Below are positions 23,516-31,764 of a stretch of DNA of 36,808 nt, in pieces. The stretch spans positions 1 to 36,808 of the forward strand of contig DEJV01000060.1 in assembly GCA_002353525.1 (NCBI GenBank). The letters run 5' to 3'. This DNA comes from Prevotella sp. UBA2739 (GTDB lineage: Bacteria; Bacteroidota; Bacteroidia; Bacteroidales; Bacteroidaceae). The notes under the pieces are model-generated. The model ran no database searches. It saw only the letters and a list, made by a program, of their open reading frames with translations, and was not told the DNA's origin. The translations under genes were made by a program, and so were the position numbers. Every line of letters starts with the position of its first letter. Position 1 is the first letter of the stretch.

Positions 23516-24421
23516 TTAATAAATATATATAATAAATTCAGTACCTATAAACTTATATATATTGTAAGGTATATTATTTATATTTTTATTATTAATATCA
23601 GGTCTAAATAAATTACCTAAACCATCATATATATTTAAATTCAATTCAGATGGAAGAATAACATAATATGTTACATCATAAGCCCATGTCATTTTTCCAT
23701 TCTCATCAAATCCACTCAAATATATAGCCTTACCATTTCTATTATTTAAATCATATAAAGCATTCCTTGAATTATATGATTTTGATACATCTATATATCT
23801 CCATCCTGGAGTATTATAATTTTCAGGCGCTTCTATAACTGTATTATCTTCTATATTAGGTATATATATATTTTCATTATTCAACTCAAAACTGAATCCT
23901 GTCGGTTCTTCGGATGCAACACCACAATACCAATAATAACTCGGAATTATTTTAAGTGTCGCTGTAGATGATGCTTTCCAAGCCTGTGTCTCGCAAATGG
24001 TATATCCTGAGATCGTTGCAGCATCTTTATTAGAAAAATTGACGGTTTCGCCGCCACCGTCCTCAAGTGCCACGTCTTTTGTTTTCAGCCAGTTTGTAGG
24101 GCAGAGCATGTAGAGTGTCTCGCCAGCAGCAATGGAAACCTTTGTGCCTACGGCTTCGTCAATGGAGGTATAGGTTGTGACTGCACCCGCAAGCGTGGTG
24201 AAATTTGTGGCTGTGGGCTTCGTGGTGCCAAGGTAGAAGTAGCCAGCCTCACCAGCCTCCTGGCCTTTCTGTATAAGATCTATAACCGCCACGATGTCGG
24301 CCACATTCACTGATCCATCACTGTTCACGTCGCCCTTCAGCGTACCGTTGTTACCACTCTGTGCCATTGCACTTGCGCTGGTCAGCAACACCACTACCAG
24401 CAGTGTAAAAAACTTTTTCAT
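23516..24421 (-). CDS. secreted dockerin-like protein with AT-rich 3' half
   Basis: A 301-residue protein with a signal peptide (MKKFFTLLVVVLLTSASAMAQ without the last residue forms the core). Residues 28-52 hold a dockerin-type calcium-binding repeat (GDVNSDGSVNVADIVAVIDL). Residues about 60-175 form a secreted beta-rich region. From about residue 180 the coding DNA becomes extremely AT-rich and the protein Asn/Tyr/Ile-rich, ending FIGTEFIIYIY with no sorting tail. One 60-base line in the 3' half (23581-23640) has 9 G+C, while one in the 5' half (24061-24120) has 29. This suggests a chimera made by insertion or recombination. Function unknown. Confidence 0.7.
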   Translation of the reverse strand: MKKFFTLLVVVLLTSASAMAQSGNNGTLKGDVNSDGSVNVADIVAVIDLIQKGQEAGEAGYFYLGTTKPTATNFTTLAGAVTTYTSIDEAVGTKVSIAAGETLYMLCPTNWLKTKDVALEDGGGETVNFSNKDAATISGYTICETQAWKASSTATLKIIPSYYWYCGVASEEPTGFSFELNNENIYIPNIEDNTVIEAPENYNTPGWRYIDVSKSYNSRNALYDLNNRNGKAIYLSGFDENGKMTWAYDVTYYVILPSELNLNIYDGLGNLFRPDINNKNINNIPYNIYKFIGTEFIIYIY

Positions 24422-24871
24422 ATCTTTTTTGTTTTAATTAGGACGTAAATATAAACCATATATCATCTTTGCCAGCCCACTCCCTTCTGCTGGCGGTAAG
24501 AAAACATGCTTGTGTGGATATACAAAAAATGCGTGGAAGTCTTACCTGTTACCCGTTCCACGTCGAGAGGCCTTCGCATTGCCCATTGCAGTAAGAACGA
24601 GCAACGCAGAAGCCCCACGCAGAATATGTTGATACAGTCATACCATGCACCCTACACCATGAATGATGTATTCGCACGATAAGGAACTGTCCCAATGACA
24701 TATTCACATGGGCATCTACCGTTGCTTTGTTTTTGACAGTGATTTGGAGTTTGCGAAGTTCCTATGCGTCAAAGAACAAAGCGCCTAAGTAAACGCCTTT
24801 CTCATATATGCATCCCCGCCCTTCCTGCTTCTGCTATGCATAACAATGGCATTCCGTAAACGGAGACGCTG
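24422..24871 (-). other. 450-bp non-coding leader or remnant region
   Basis: Between the dockerin-like gene and a consensus leftward promoter lies 450 bp with no ORF of note on either strand; the first ATG on the predicted transcript opens only 18 codons. The 24846-25055 open frame on the other strand overlaps the promoter and array C and looks spurious. It may be a long 5' leader, a small RNA, or a decayed gene. Confidence 0.3.
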
Positions 24872-24902
24872 CAAATATACAAAAAAGTTTTGTAAGTTCA
24901 AA
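24872..24902 (-). promoter_or_regulatory. leftward promoter upstream of the dockerin-like gene
   Basis: TTTG (24902-24899), 19 bp, TATATTTG (24879-24872) on the minus strand, a full match to TTTG-N19-21-TAnnTTTG. It is 450 nt from the next start codon. Confidence 0.6.
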
Positions 24903-25018
24903 GAAATAGGTACGGAAAAAAGGATAGAAAGAAATGGATCATGCAGAACGGGGTATGGCTTTTATGTGTTAGATGTCTCAGAAAAGCCAAAAGAGTGTAG
25001 GTACATGGTGACAGGAAA

Positions 25019-25106
25019 GTGTTTTTGTGCTAAAAACACCGTGTTTTCATGCTAAAAACAGTGTGTTTCTATGACAAAAACACGGCGTTTCTAGCATAGA
25101 AACACA
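25019..25106. repeat. array C: four 22-nt tandem palindromic units
   Basis: Units start at 25019, 25041, 25063 and 25085, exactly 22 nt apart. Arms are GTGTTTTT/AAAAACAC, GTGTTTT/AAAAACA, GTGTTT/AAACAC and GTTTCTA/TAGAAAC, each around a short loop. The fourth unit changes both arms together. The architecture equals arrays A and B with unrelated sequence. Confidence 0.8.
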
Positions 25107-25183
25107 CTTCATTGATTAACAAATGGGGTACACAACGAATAGGTTTATAAAGAATTTTCGCAATTTTAGTCTTCTAAAAAGAG

Positions 25184-25266
25184 TGACAGTTAGGTGACAG
25201 TTTGAAAATAAACTGTCACCTTCCAAATTACATGCTATCAGTGCGTTATAGAGGAAAGTGACAGTT
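25184..25266. repeat. TGACAGTT repeats with an 11-bp hairpin
   Basis: TGACAGTT occurs at 25184-25191, 25195-25202 and 25259-25266, and inverted within 25210-25220. GGTGACAGTTT (25193-25203) and AAACTGTCACC (25210-25220) form a perfect 11-bp stem with a 6-nt loop. On the minus strand, downstream of the patatin gene, the hairpin is followed by a second TGTCAC and CTCTTTTT, so it may terminate that operon. Confidence 0.6.
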
Positions 25267-25329
25267 TGGGCCATTTTTTGAACAAAAATAAAAATAAAAA
25301 TGTGCAAACAATCATAGGGGGCGCTCCTT

Positions 25330-26184
25330 TCAACGCAAACCCATGAAACTCTTGATTTTATCAAGTTTGCGAAGCCCCAATTCGCGACCGATGTCATAGA
25401 CATTCTGCATCTCATCGGGATTGTGGGAGACATGACCGATGGGGAGCTGCTTGTCAGGATAAATGGCTAAGGTGTTGCCGCGCCGCACTTCTTGTTCCAC
25501 ATAAGCCAGCTCTTCATTATACATCAGATGGCGCATGGCCATGGCTTCCACCAACTTGGGATAGCGTCGCAGGCTCATGCGGATGATGGACATAAAACGG
25601 CTGCGATGCTTCTCATAGCCTTGCGGTTGTGTCATGATGACGATGTTGCGCTCATATCCCCGCCGCTGAAAGGCACGCAACGGAATGCTGTCGCTGATAC
25701 CACCGTCCAGCAACTTATATCCCTCCAGTTCCACGACGCGCGAGACCACGGGCATGGATGCCGATGCACGCACCCAGTCGAAAGTGATGTCGCCACCCTC
25801 GTCGCATTTTTTATAGACGGGCTCGCCTGTTTCGACATCGGTACATACCACCCAAAACTCCATGGGATTCTGCTCGAAGGCATCGTTGTCGAAAATGTCG
25901 TATTGATTAGGAACGATGTGATAGGCATATTCGGCTCCGAAAAGATCGCCCGTACGCAGAAACGACTGCATGCTACAGTAGCGCTTGTCGCGTGCAAAGC
26001 GTTTGTTATAGCGGATGGCGCGCCCAGGCTGCCGCGATTTGTAGTTACAACCAAACGCCGCACCCGCTGAAACACCGATCACACCGTCGGGCGTAATGTC
26101 GTTTTCCATCATTACGTCCATGATGCCTGCCGAGAACAATCCTCGCATGGCACCACCCTCAAGCACTAGTCCTGTCTTCTGCAT
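25330..26184 (-). CDS. patatin-like phospholipase
   Basis: A 284-residue cytosolic lipid acyl hydrolase of the RssA/YjjU-like patatin group. The oxyanion region is GLVLEGGAMRG, the nucleophile is S39 in GVSAG and the catalytic Asp is D160 in LDGGISD. It lies 24 nt after nadD at the end of the yicC-gmk-nadD unit and is followed by a repeat-hairpin region. The substrate is not predictable. Confidence 0.92.
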   Translation of the reverse strand: MQKTGLVLEGGAMRGLFSAGIMDVMMENDITPDGVIGVSAGAAFGCNYKSRQPGRAIRYNKRFARDKRYCSMQSFLRTGDLFGAEYAYHIVPNQYDIFDNDAFEQNPMEFWVVCTDVETGEPVYKKCDEGGDITFDWVRASASMPVVSRVVELEGYKLLDGGISDSIPLRAFQRRGYERNIVIMTQPQGYEKHRSRFMSIIRMSLRRYPKLVEAMAMRHLMYNEELAYVEQEVRRGNTLAIYPDKQLPIGHVSHNPDEMQNVYDIGRELGLRKLDKIKSFMGLR

Positions 26185-26208
26185 CTCACGAAAGAGTCGT
26201 TATAGTCG

Positions 26209-26787
26209 CTACAGATAAAGTTTTTCTTGTTTGATGATGTCGGCCACCACGCGTGGCACCAGTCGGCCAATGGGCTTCCCCTCACGAATGCGCTGGCGGA
26301 TTTCAGTGCTGCTCACATTCATCAGCGGAGTCTTCACCACGCGCACTCCGGGAGGAAGAGTTGCGGCATCGATGGGCGAGTCCTGCCGTGGATAAATCAC
26401 GATGGGGTAAAGTCTGAGCAGTTCGTCGTGGCGATACCACTGTGGGAACCGCTGCCAGTTGTCGCCACCAATGAGCAGCGTGAACTCGTAGTCGGGATAA
26501 TCGGCAGTCAGCGCCTGCATCGTGTCGTAGGTATAAGAGGGGCGGGGCAGCCGAAACTCGTAGTCGCAGGCCAGAATCCGCTCCTCGTTTTGCAGGGCCA
26601 GCTGCGCCAGTTGCAGTCTTTTGGCATCATCGAGCAGGTCACTTTGCCGCTTCAGTGGGTTCTGCGGCGACACCATCAGCCACACCTCGTCGAGTTTTGC
26701 CTCATCGAGCAAAACCTTAGCCAGCTTGATGTGAGCTTTATGAATGGGGTTGAAGCTGCCTCCGTAGATGCCAATCCGCTTTTTCAT
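26209..26787 (-). CDS. nadD: nicotinate-nucleotide adenylyltransferase
   Basis: NadD makes deamido-NAD from nicotinate mononucleotide and ATP. The 192-residue protein has the nucleotidyltransferase signature GGSFNPIHKAH near the N-terminus, the substrate region RPSYTYDTM and the C-terminal SSTEIRQRI motif. Only one base separates it from the upstream gmk stop, so they are co-transcribed and probably coupled. Confidence 0.95.
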   Translation of the reverse strand: MKKRIGIYGGSFNPIHKAHIKLAKVLLDEAKLDEVWLMVSPQNPLKRQSDLLDDAKRLQLAQLALQNEERILACDYEFRLPRPSYTYDTMQALTADYPDYEFTLLIGGDNWQRFPQWYRHDELLRLYPIVIYPRQDSPIDAATLPPGVRVVKTPLMNVSSTEIRQRIREGKPIGRLVPRVVADIIKQEKLYL

Positions 26788-26788
26788 G

Positions 26789-27364
26789 CTACCTATTTAA
26801 GTATGTCGTGATGACGGCAAGTGCATCCTGTTCGGCCTGTTCCAGCTGGTCGTTGACCACGGTGGTGTCGAACTGCGGTGCAAAAGTGAGCTCAAATTCA
26901 GCCCGGGCAATGCGCTGGTCAATCACCTCTGGTGCATCGGTGGCACGTCCTTCGAGACGTCGTCGCAACTCATCAACCGACGGTGGCTGAATGAACAGGC
27001 TCAAAGCCTCGTCGCCATAGTGGCGCTTAATGTTCACCCCGCCCTTTACATCGACGTCGAACACAACATTCTGCCCGGCTTGCAACTGCCGTTCCACCTG
27101 CGCTTTCAGCGTGCCATAGAAACGGTCTTGATACACCTCTTCATACTCCAGGAACTCGTTGTTGTCGATGCGGGCACGAAATTCCTCGGGCGTAAGGAAG
27201 AAATACTCCACTCCGTTTTGCTCACTGCCGCGTGGCGGGCGGCTGGTGCACGAGATGCTGAAGGCCAGATTGAGTTCGGGATGCTCTTTCATGAGCCATC
27301 CAATAATGGTCGACTTACCCGTGCCACTGGGAGCAGAGATGATGATGCATTTTCCTCTTTTCAT
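26789..27364 (-). CDS. gmk: guanylate kinase
   Basis: Gmk phosphorylates GMP to GDP. The 191-residue protein has the P-loop SAPSGTGKST at residues 10-19, the GMP-binding region SCTSRPPRGSEQNGVEYFF and the lid Arg-rich segment RRRLEGRATD. Typical length for the family. It sits between yicC and nadD, a common Bacteroidetes order. Confidence 0.96.
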   Translation of the reverse strand: MKRGKCIIISAPSGTGKSTIIGWLMKEHPELNLAFSISCTSRPPRGSEQNGVEYFFLTPEEFRARIDNNEFLEYEEVYQDRFYGTLKAQVERQLQAGQNVVFDVDVKGGVNIKRHYGDEALSLFIQPPSVDELRRRLEGRATDAPEVIDQRIARAEFELTFAPQFDTTVVNDQLEQAEQDALAVITTYLNR

Positions 27365-27435
27365 ATCTTTTTCGTTCAGTTTTCTGTCAATCCTGTTTTG
27401 GGGTGGGAGAATAAAAGATGGTGGGCAGAAAGCGA

Positions 27436-28311
27436 TTAGAGCGCGTTGAGCACCTGCTCTTTAATCTGTTCCAGCTCGTCCTTCATCTTCACCACGATAT
27501 TCTGCATTTCAGCAAGATTGCTTTTCGAGCCGGTGGTGTTGATTTCACGACCCATCTCCTGGGCAATAAATCCCAGTTTCTTGCCTTGTCCGGCAGGCTC
27601 GTCCATGGTCTCGCGGAAATACTTCAGGTGGTTGGCCAGCCGCTGTTTCTCCTCGCTGATGTCGAGTTTCTCGATATAGTAAATCAGTTCCTGCTCAAGG
27701 CGGTTCTTGTCGTAGTCGGCCTCTGGGATAGACTTGAGTCCCTCAATGATGCGCGAACGAATCTTCTCCACCCGCATTTTCTCGAAGGGCTCTATAGATG
27801 CCAGCAGCCCGGCAATATTGTCAATCTTCTCACTGAATTTCTTCTGCAGGGCGGCGCCTTCTTGCTTGCGGAAATCCACAAGCTTGTTGATGGCATCCTC
27901 GACGGCACCTTTGGCCACAGCCCATTCCTCGTCGCTGAGCACCTCGACCTCTGTCTTGGTCAGCACGTCGGGCATGCGCACCAATGTGTAGAACCAGTCT
28001 TGCGGCACCGGAATGCCAGTCTTCGAGGCAATATCTTGAATCTGGTGATAATAATTCTCAACAAGGGCGGCGTTGATGGGTGTGGCGTCGGCACCAGCCT
28101 CTTTCTCAATCCACACGTTCAGGTCTACCTTGCCGCGCACTACGGCCTGCGCTATCATCTGGCGCATTTCCATCTCTTTCTCACGATAGAGCGGAGCAAT
28201 GCGTGTAGAGAGGTCGAGCGCCTTGCTGTTTAGTGATTTTATTTCAACATTTATCTTCTTTTCCTTATAGGTTACGGTGGTTTTCCCATAACCGGTCATC
28301 GACTGTATCAT
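27436..28311 (-). CDS. yicC: YicC/YloC-family endoribonuclease
   Basis: A 291-residue protein starting MIQSMTGYGKTTV, the family hallmark, and ending with the conserved IREQ-like tail (GSKSNLAEMQNIVVKMKDELEQ is cut short here: SNLAEMQNIVVKMKDELEQ). YicC proteins are ring-shaped RNases linked to RNA turnover in E. coli and Bacillus. It heads the yicC-gmk-nadD-patatin unit, divergent from tsaB. Confidence 0.93.
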   Translation of the reverse strand: MIQSMTGYGKTTVTYKEKKINVEIKSLNSKALDLSTRIAPLYREKEMEMRQMIAQAVVRGKVDLNVWIEKEAGADATPINAALVENYYHQIQDIASKTGIPVPQDWFYTLVRMPDVLTKTEVEVLSDEEWAVAKGAVEDAINKLVDFRKQEGAALQKKFSEKIDNIAGLLASIEPFEKMRVEKIRSRIIEGLKSIPEADYDKNRLEQELIYYIEKLDISEEKQRLANHLKYFRETMDEPAGQGKKLGFIAQEMGREINTTGSKSNLAEMQNIVVKMKDELEQIKEQVLNAL

Positions 28312-28334
28312 ATCACTTTCTTGTTAATTTTTTG

Positions 28335-28342
28335 CAAAAGTA
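28335..28342 (-). promoter_or_regulatory. yicC promoter -7 element (TACTTTTG)
   Basis: TACTTTTG on the minus strand, 23 nt before the yicC ATG. The divergent tsaB -7 box begins 24 bp away, so the two promoters overlap in their -33 regions and may compete. Confidence 0.6.
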
Positions 28343-28365
28343 CAAATATTCTTGGGAAAAATGAG

Positions 28366-28373
28366 TATTTTTG
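28366..28373 (+). promoter_or_regulatory. tsaB promoter -7 element (TATTTTTG)
   Basis: TATTTTTG fits TAnnTTTG, 26 nt before the ATG at 28400. It lies inside the upstream extension of the open frame that begins at 28352, so that earlier ATG is not the start. Confidence 0.6.
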
Positions 28374-28399
28374 CAAATTATTTAGAAAGTCTTTTGAAC

Positions 28400-29089
28400 A
28401 TGGCTTGTATTTTAAATATAGAAACGAGTACAGATGTGTGCTCTGTATCGGTCAGTCAGGACGGAGCGTGCATCTTTGAGAAAGAAGATCACAGCGGTCC
28501 TAATCATGCCGTAAAGCTGGGCGTGTTTGTCGACGAGGCACTGTCGTTTACCGACAATCATGCCATTCCGTTCGATGCGGTAGCTGTGAGTTGCGGTCCC
28601 GGATCGTATACGGGTTTGCGCATCGGTGTGTCGATGGCCAAAGGCATCTGCTATGCACGCGACCTGAAACTGTTGTCCGTGCCTACGCTCGAACTGCTTT
28701 GTGTGCCGGTGCTGCTGCGCGAGATGGTCGACGAGAACGCCCTGCTCTGCCCTATGATTGATGCCCGGCGGATGGAGGTTTATGCCGGTGTTTACGACCG
28801 TGCCTTGCGCCCTGTGCGCGAAGTGAGGGCCGACGTGGTGGATGCCGATACTTACAAAGAGTATCTGGACCGGCAGCCCGTCTACTTCTTTGGCAACGGA
28901 GCCGCCAAATGTATGGAGGCCATCAACCATCCCAATGCCCGCCTGATAGAGGGGATAGAGCCTCTGGCGAAGTATATGTTCCCGCTTTCAGAGCGCAAAT
29001 TCCTGCGCGAGGAATATGAGGATGTGGCCTACTTCGTGCCTTTCTATCTGAAGGACTTTGTGGCCAAAATGCCCAAGAAACTGCTCTGA
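28400..29089 (+). CDS. tsaB: tRNA threonylcarbamoyladenosine synthesis protein TsaB
   Basis: TsaB is the scaffold partner of TsaD and TsaE in making t6A37 in ANN-decoding tRNAs. The 229-residue protein begins MACILNIETSTDVCSVSVS and has the ASKHA-like motif CGPGSYTGLRIGVSMAKG. The open frame reaches ATG 28352, but the promoter at 28366-28373 places the start at 28400, which also gives the family N-terminus. Confidence 0.92.
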   Translation: MACILNIETSTDVCSVSVSQDGACIFEKEDHSGPNHAVKLGVFVDEALSFTDNHAIPFDAVAVSCGPGSYTGLRIGVSMAKGICYARDLKLLSVPTLELLCVPVLLREMVDENALLCPMIDARRMEVYAGVYDRALRPVREVRADVVDADTYKEYLDRQPVYFFGNGAAKCMEAINHPNARLIEGIEPLAKYMFPLSERKFLREEYEDVAYFVPFYLKDFVAKMPKKLL

Positions 29090-29179
29090 TGCCGACAGTG
29101 GCAGGCAGACGGTGGCGGCATGGAGCACATCGGTAAGAGAAAAGAATAAGAACATCACAATCGAGAAAACAACAAATAT

Positions 29180-29779
29180 ATGAATATCGAAGGATTGGAC
29201 TACAACACCCAACGCGAGAAACTGGTGTTGCCAGAGTATGGACGCGAGATTAAGAAAATGGTCGACCACGCTATCTCTCTGCCCACCAAAGAAGAACGGC
29301 AGCAATGTGCCAACAGCATTATTGCTATTATGGACCGTATGTTTCCGCAAAACAGAGAGAACATCGACTATAAGCACAAACTCTGGGATCACCTGGCACT
29401 GCTCAGCGACTTTAAACTGGATATCGACTGGCCCTTCGATGTGACCGAGGCAAAGAAAATCGCCACCAAACCCGAACCGCTCAGCTATCCCATGGAGCAG
29501 ATTCCCGTGCGCCATTATGGCAAGATGATTTTCGAGATATTTGAGAAACTCAAGACCATGGAGCCAGGCGAGGAGCGCGATGAGCTGGTGCGCGTGACTG
29601 CCAACCAGATGAAGCAGAATCTTTACCAGTGGAGCCATGGCTCGGCCGACGATGAAAAGGTTATCTCCGACATGGCCCGTTTCACCGATGGAAAGATTCA
29701 AATAGACATCGACACTTTCAGGTTCGACAAGGTACAAAAACGCGACGTAGAAAAGAAAAAAGGGAAGAGAAAGGGCTGA
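29180..29779 (+). CDS. DUF4290 protein
   Basis: A 199-residue protein of the Bacteroidetes-specific DUF4290 family (LDYNTQREKLVLPEYGREIKK; DHLALLSDFKLDIDWPFDV). It has no signal or membrane segment and ends in a Lys/Arg-rich tail (RDVEKKKGKRKG) that could bind nucleic acid. It lies between tsaB and murA, a conserved order in the phylum, so an envelope or translation link is possible. Function unknown. Confidence 0.9.
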   Translation: MNIEGLDYNTQREKLVLPEYGREIKKMVDHAISLPTKEERQQCANSIIAIMDRMFPQNRENIDYKHKLWDHLALLSDFKLDIDWPFDVTEAKKIATKPEPLSYPMEQIPVRHYGKMIFEIFEKLKTMEPGEERDELVRVTANQMKQNLYQWSHGSADDEKVISDMARFTDGKIQIDIDTFRFDKVQKRDVEKKKGKRKG

Positions 29780-29826
29780 TGCCCCCCAATCCATTTTTTT
29801 TCAAGCGAATGATTAATCGTTGAATT

Positions 29827-31134
29827 ATGGCAGCATTTATCATTGAAGGCGGTCATCCGCTGAGCGGAACCATCACTCCGCAGGGAGCCAAGAACGAGGC
29901 CCTGCAGGTGATTTGTGCCACTCTGCTTACCGACGACGAGGTACGCATCAACAACATTCCCGACATCCGCGATGTCAATAATCTCATTCAGTTGCTCAAA
30001 GATATTGGTGTGAAGGTAACCCGCCTTTCCTCCAACGACTATCTGTTCAAGGCCGATGAACTGGACCTGAACTATCTGGAGAGCGATGAGTTTGTGCGCA
30101 AGTGTGCCGCCCTGCGTGGCAGCGTGCTCATGATTGGTCCGCTGCTGGCCCGTTTCGGCAAAGCGGTCATCACCAAACCGGGCGGCGACAAAATAGGACG
30201 GCGCCGTCTGGACACCCACTTTCTGGGATTTAAACATCTTGGAGCCAAGTTTGAGCACCTGGACAACCGCAATGTCTACGAGATTGCGGCCAAACGCCTG
30301 AAAGGCTGTTACATGCTGCTCGACGAGGCATCGGTGACGGGTACAGCCAACATTGTGATGGCAGCTGTTTTTGCCAAAGGCACAACCACGATTTACAACG
30401 CTGCCTGCGAGCCCTATCTGCAGCAGTTGTGCCACATGCTGAACCGCATGGGTGCCCGCATCAGCGGCATCGGGTCGAACCTGCTCACCATCGAGGGAGT
30501 AGACAAACTGCACGGAACCGAGCATCGCACATTGCCCGACATGATCGAGATTGGCTCGTTTATCGGCATGGCAGCCATGATTGGCAACGGCATACGCATC
30601 AAGGATGTCTCATTGCGCAACCTTGGAATCATTCCCGATGCCTTCCGCCGTCTGGGCGTAAAGATAAAGGTAGAGGGCGACGACCTCGTCATTCCGCGGC
30701 AGACGCACTATGTGGTTGACTCGTTTATCGACGGCACCATCATGACATTGGCCGATGCGCCTTGGCCCGGGCTGACCCCCGACCTGCTGAGTGTGCTCAT
30801 CGTGGTGGCCACCCAGGCCCGCGGTTCGGTGCTGTTCCATCAGAAAATGTTTGAGAGCCGTCTGTTCTTTGTCGACAAACTTATCGATATGGGTGCTCAG
30901 ATCATCCTTTGTGACCCCCATAGAGCCGTAGTGGTAGGCCACGACCGCAAGGTAAGGCTGCGGGCGCAGCGCATGTCGAGTCCCGACATCCGTGCGGGCA
31001 TCGCCCTGCTGATTGCCGCCATGAGCGCCAATGGCATCAGCCGCATCGACAACATAGAGCAGATAGACCGTGGCTACGAGCACATCGAGTCGCGCCTGAA
31101 CGCACTGGGTGCCTGCATCAGAAGAGAAGACTAG
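29827..31134 (+). CDS. murA: UDP-N-acetylglucosamine 1-carboxyvinyltransferase with Asp in place of the fosfomycin-target Cys
   Basis: MurA transfers enolpyruvate from PEP to UDP-GlcNAc, the first committed peptidoglycan step. The 435-residue protein has GAKNEALQVICATLL near the N-terminus and the repeated inside-out barrel pattern. In the active-site loop, where E. coli has C115 (PGGCxIGxRPxD), this protein has D121 (PGGDKIGRRRLD). Asp at this position keeps activity but prevents alkylation by fosfomycin in other bacteria. It is followed by rimM, dxr and rseP. Confidence 0.95.
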   Translation: MAAFIIEGGHPLSGTITPQGAKNEALQVICATLLTDDEVRINNIPDIRDVNNLIQLLKDIGVKVTRLSSNDYLFKADELDLNYLESDEFVRKCAALRGSVLMIGPLLARFGKAVITKPGGDKIGRRRLDTHFLGFKHLGAKFEHLDNRNVYEIAAKRLKGCYMLLDEASVTGTANIVMAAVFAKGTTTIYNAACEPYLQQLCHMLNRMGARISGIGSNLLTIEGVDKLHGTEHRTLPDMIEIGSFIGMAAMIGNGIRIKDVSLRNLGIIPDAFRRLGVKIKVEGDDLVIPRQTHYVVDSFIDGTIMTLADAPWPGLTPDLLSVLIVVATQARGSVLFHQKMFESRLFFVDKLIDMGAQIILCDPHRAVVVGHDRKVRLRAQRMSSPDIRAGIALLIAAMSANGISRIDNIEQIDRGYEHIESRLNALGACIRRED

Positions 31135-31158
31135 TCACCGGGGAAATCCGAGGAATCG

Positions 31159-31203
31159 GAATACTCGGAATACTCAGATTATTCAGATTACTCAGAATCT
31201 CCC
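31159..31203. repeat. 9-nt periodic units between murA and rimM
   Basis: GAATACTCG, GAATACTCA, GATTATTCA, GATTACTCA, GAATCTCCC: five 9-nt units ending 18 nt before rimM. It is another short-period intergenic repeat, this time with period 9. Confidence 0.55.
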
Positions 31204-31221
31204 GTAAAAAAACAGCCAGCA

Positions 31222-31731
31222 ATGATCAAGCAAGAAGACGTTTACAAAATAGGAAAACTGGGCAAACCCCACGGCGTGAAAGGCGAACTGTCGTTCATGT
31301 TCGACGACGACATCTTCGACCGTACCGATGCCGATTATCTGGTATTGCTCATCGACGGCATTCTGGTTCCGTTTTTCATTGAGGAATATCGATTCAGAAG
31401 CGGCGAGACGGCCCTGATGAAATTCTGCGATATTGACACGCTGGAGCAGGCCCGTCAGCTGACAGGATGTGAGGTGTACTTCCCACGCGACATCTCTGAC
31501 GGCGATGAGGACACTGCCAGCTGGGCTGAAATCATTGGCTATAAGCTGGTTGACGCGCAATCCAACAAGACCGTAGGGCGCATCGTTTCTGTCGACGACG
31601 CAACTATCAACATCCTTTTCGAACTGGAAGACGGGACACTCATTCCGGCCAGCGAAGAACTGATTACCCATGTCGACAAAACCGACAAGAGCATCACCAT
31701 GAGGTTGCCCGAGGGCATTTTGGAACTTTGA
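31222..31731 (+). CDS. rimM: 16S rRNA processing protein RimM
   Basis: RimM helps mature the 3' domain of 16S rRNA and binds ribosomal protein S19. The 169-residue protein starts with the RimM domain (KIGKLGKPHGVKGELSFMF) and ends with a PRC-barrel (AEIIGYKLVD ... DDATINILFELEDG, LIPASEELI). It lies in the murA-rimM-dxr-rseP series; dxr follows after 33 nt. Confidence 0.95.
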   Translation: MIKQEDVYKIGKLGKPHGVKGELSFMFDDDIFDRTDADYLVLLIDGILVPFFIEEYRFRSGETALMKFCDIDTLEQARQLTGCEVYFPRDISDGDEDTASWAEIIGYKLVDAQSNKTVGRIVSVDDATINILFELEDGTLIPASEELITHVDKTDKSITMRLPEGILEL

Positions 31732-31764
31732 AGGATGAACTACAAATAATTAAGAAGAAAAGAA

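Noticed and set aside
22430..24421. Insertion sequence or integron
   Set aside because: The mosaic patch lacks a transposase or integrase and clear terminal inverted repeats; only composition and gene fragments point to exchange.
24846..25055. 69-residue plus-strand ORF
   Set aside because: It covers a leftward promoter and half of array C, has no recognisable domain, and its codons follow the repeat.
25116..25433. 105-residue minus-strand ORF downstream of patatin
   Set aside because: It overlaps the patatin 3' end in another frame and the TGACAGTT repeats; no domain or start signal.
28352..28399. N-terminal extension of TsaB from ATG 28352
   Set aside because: It contains the promoter -7 box and has no similarity to TsaB proteins.
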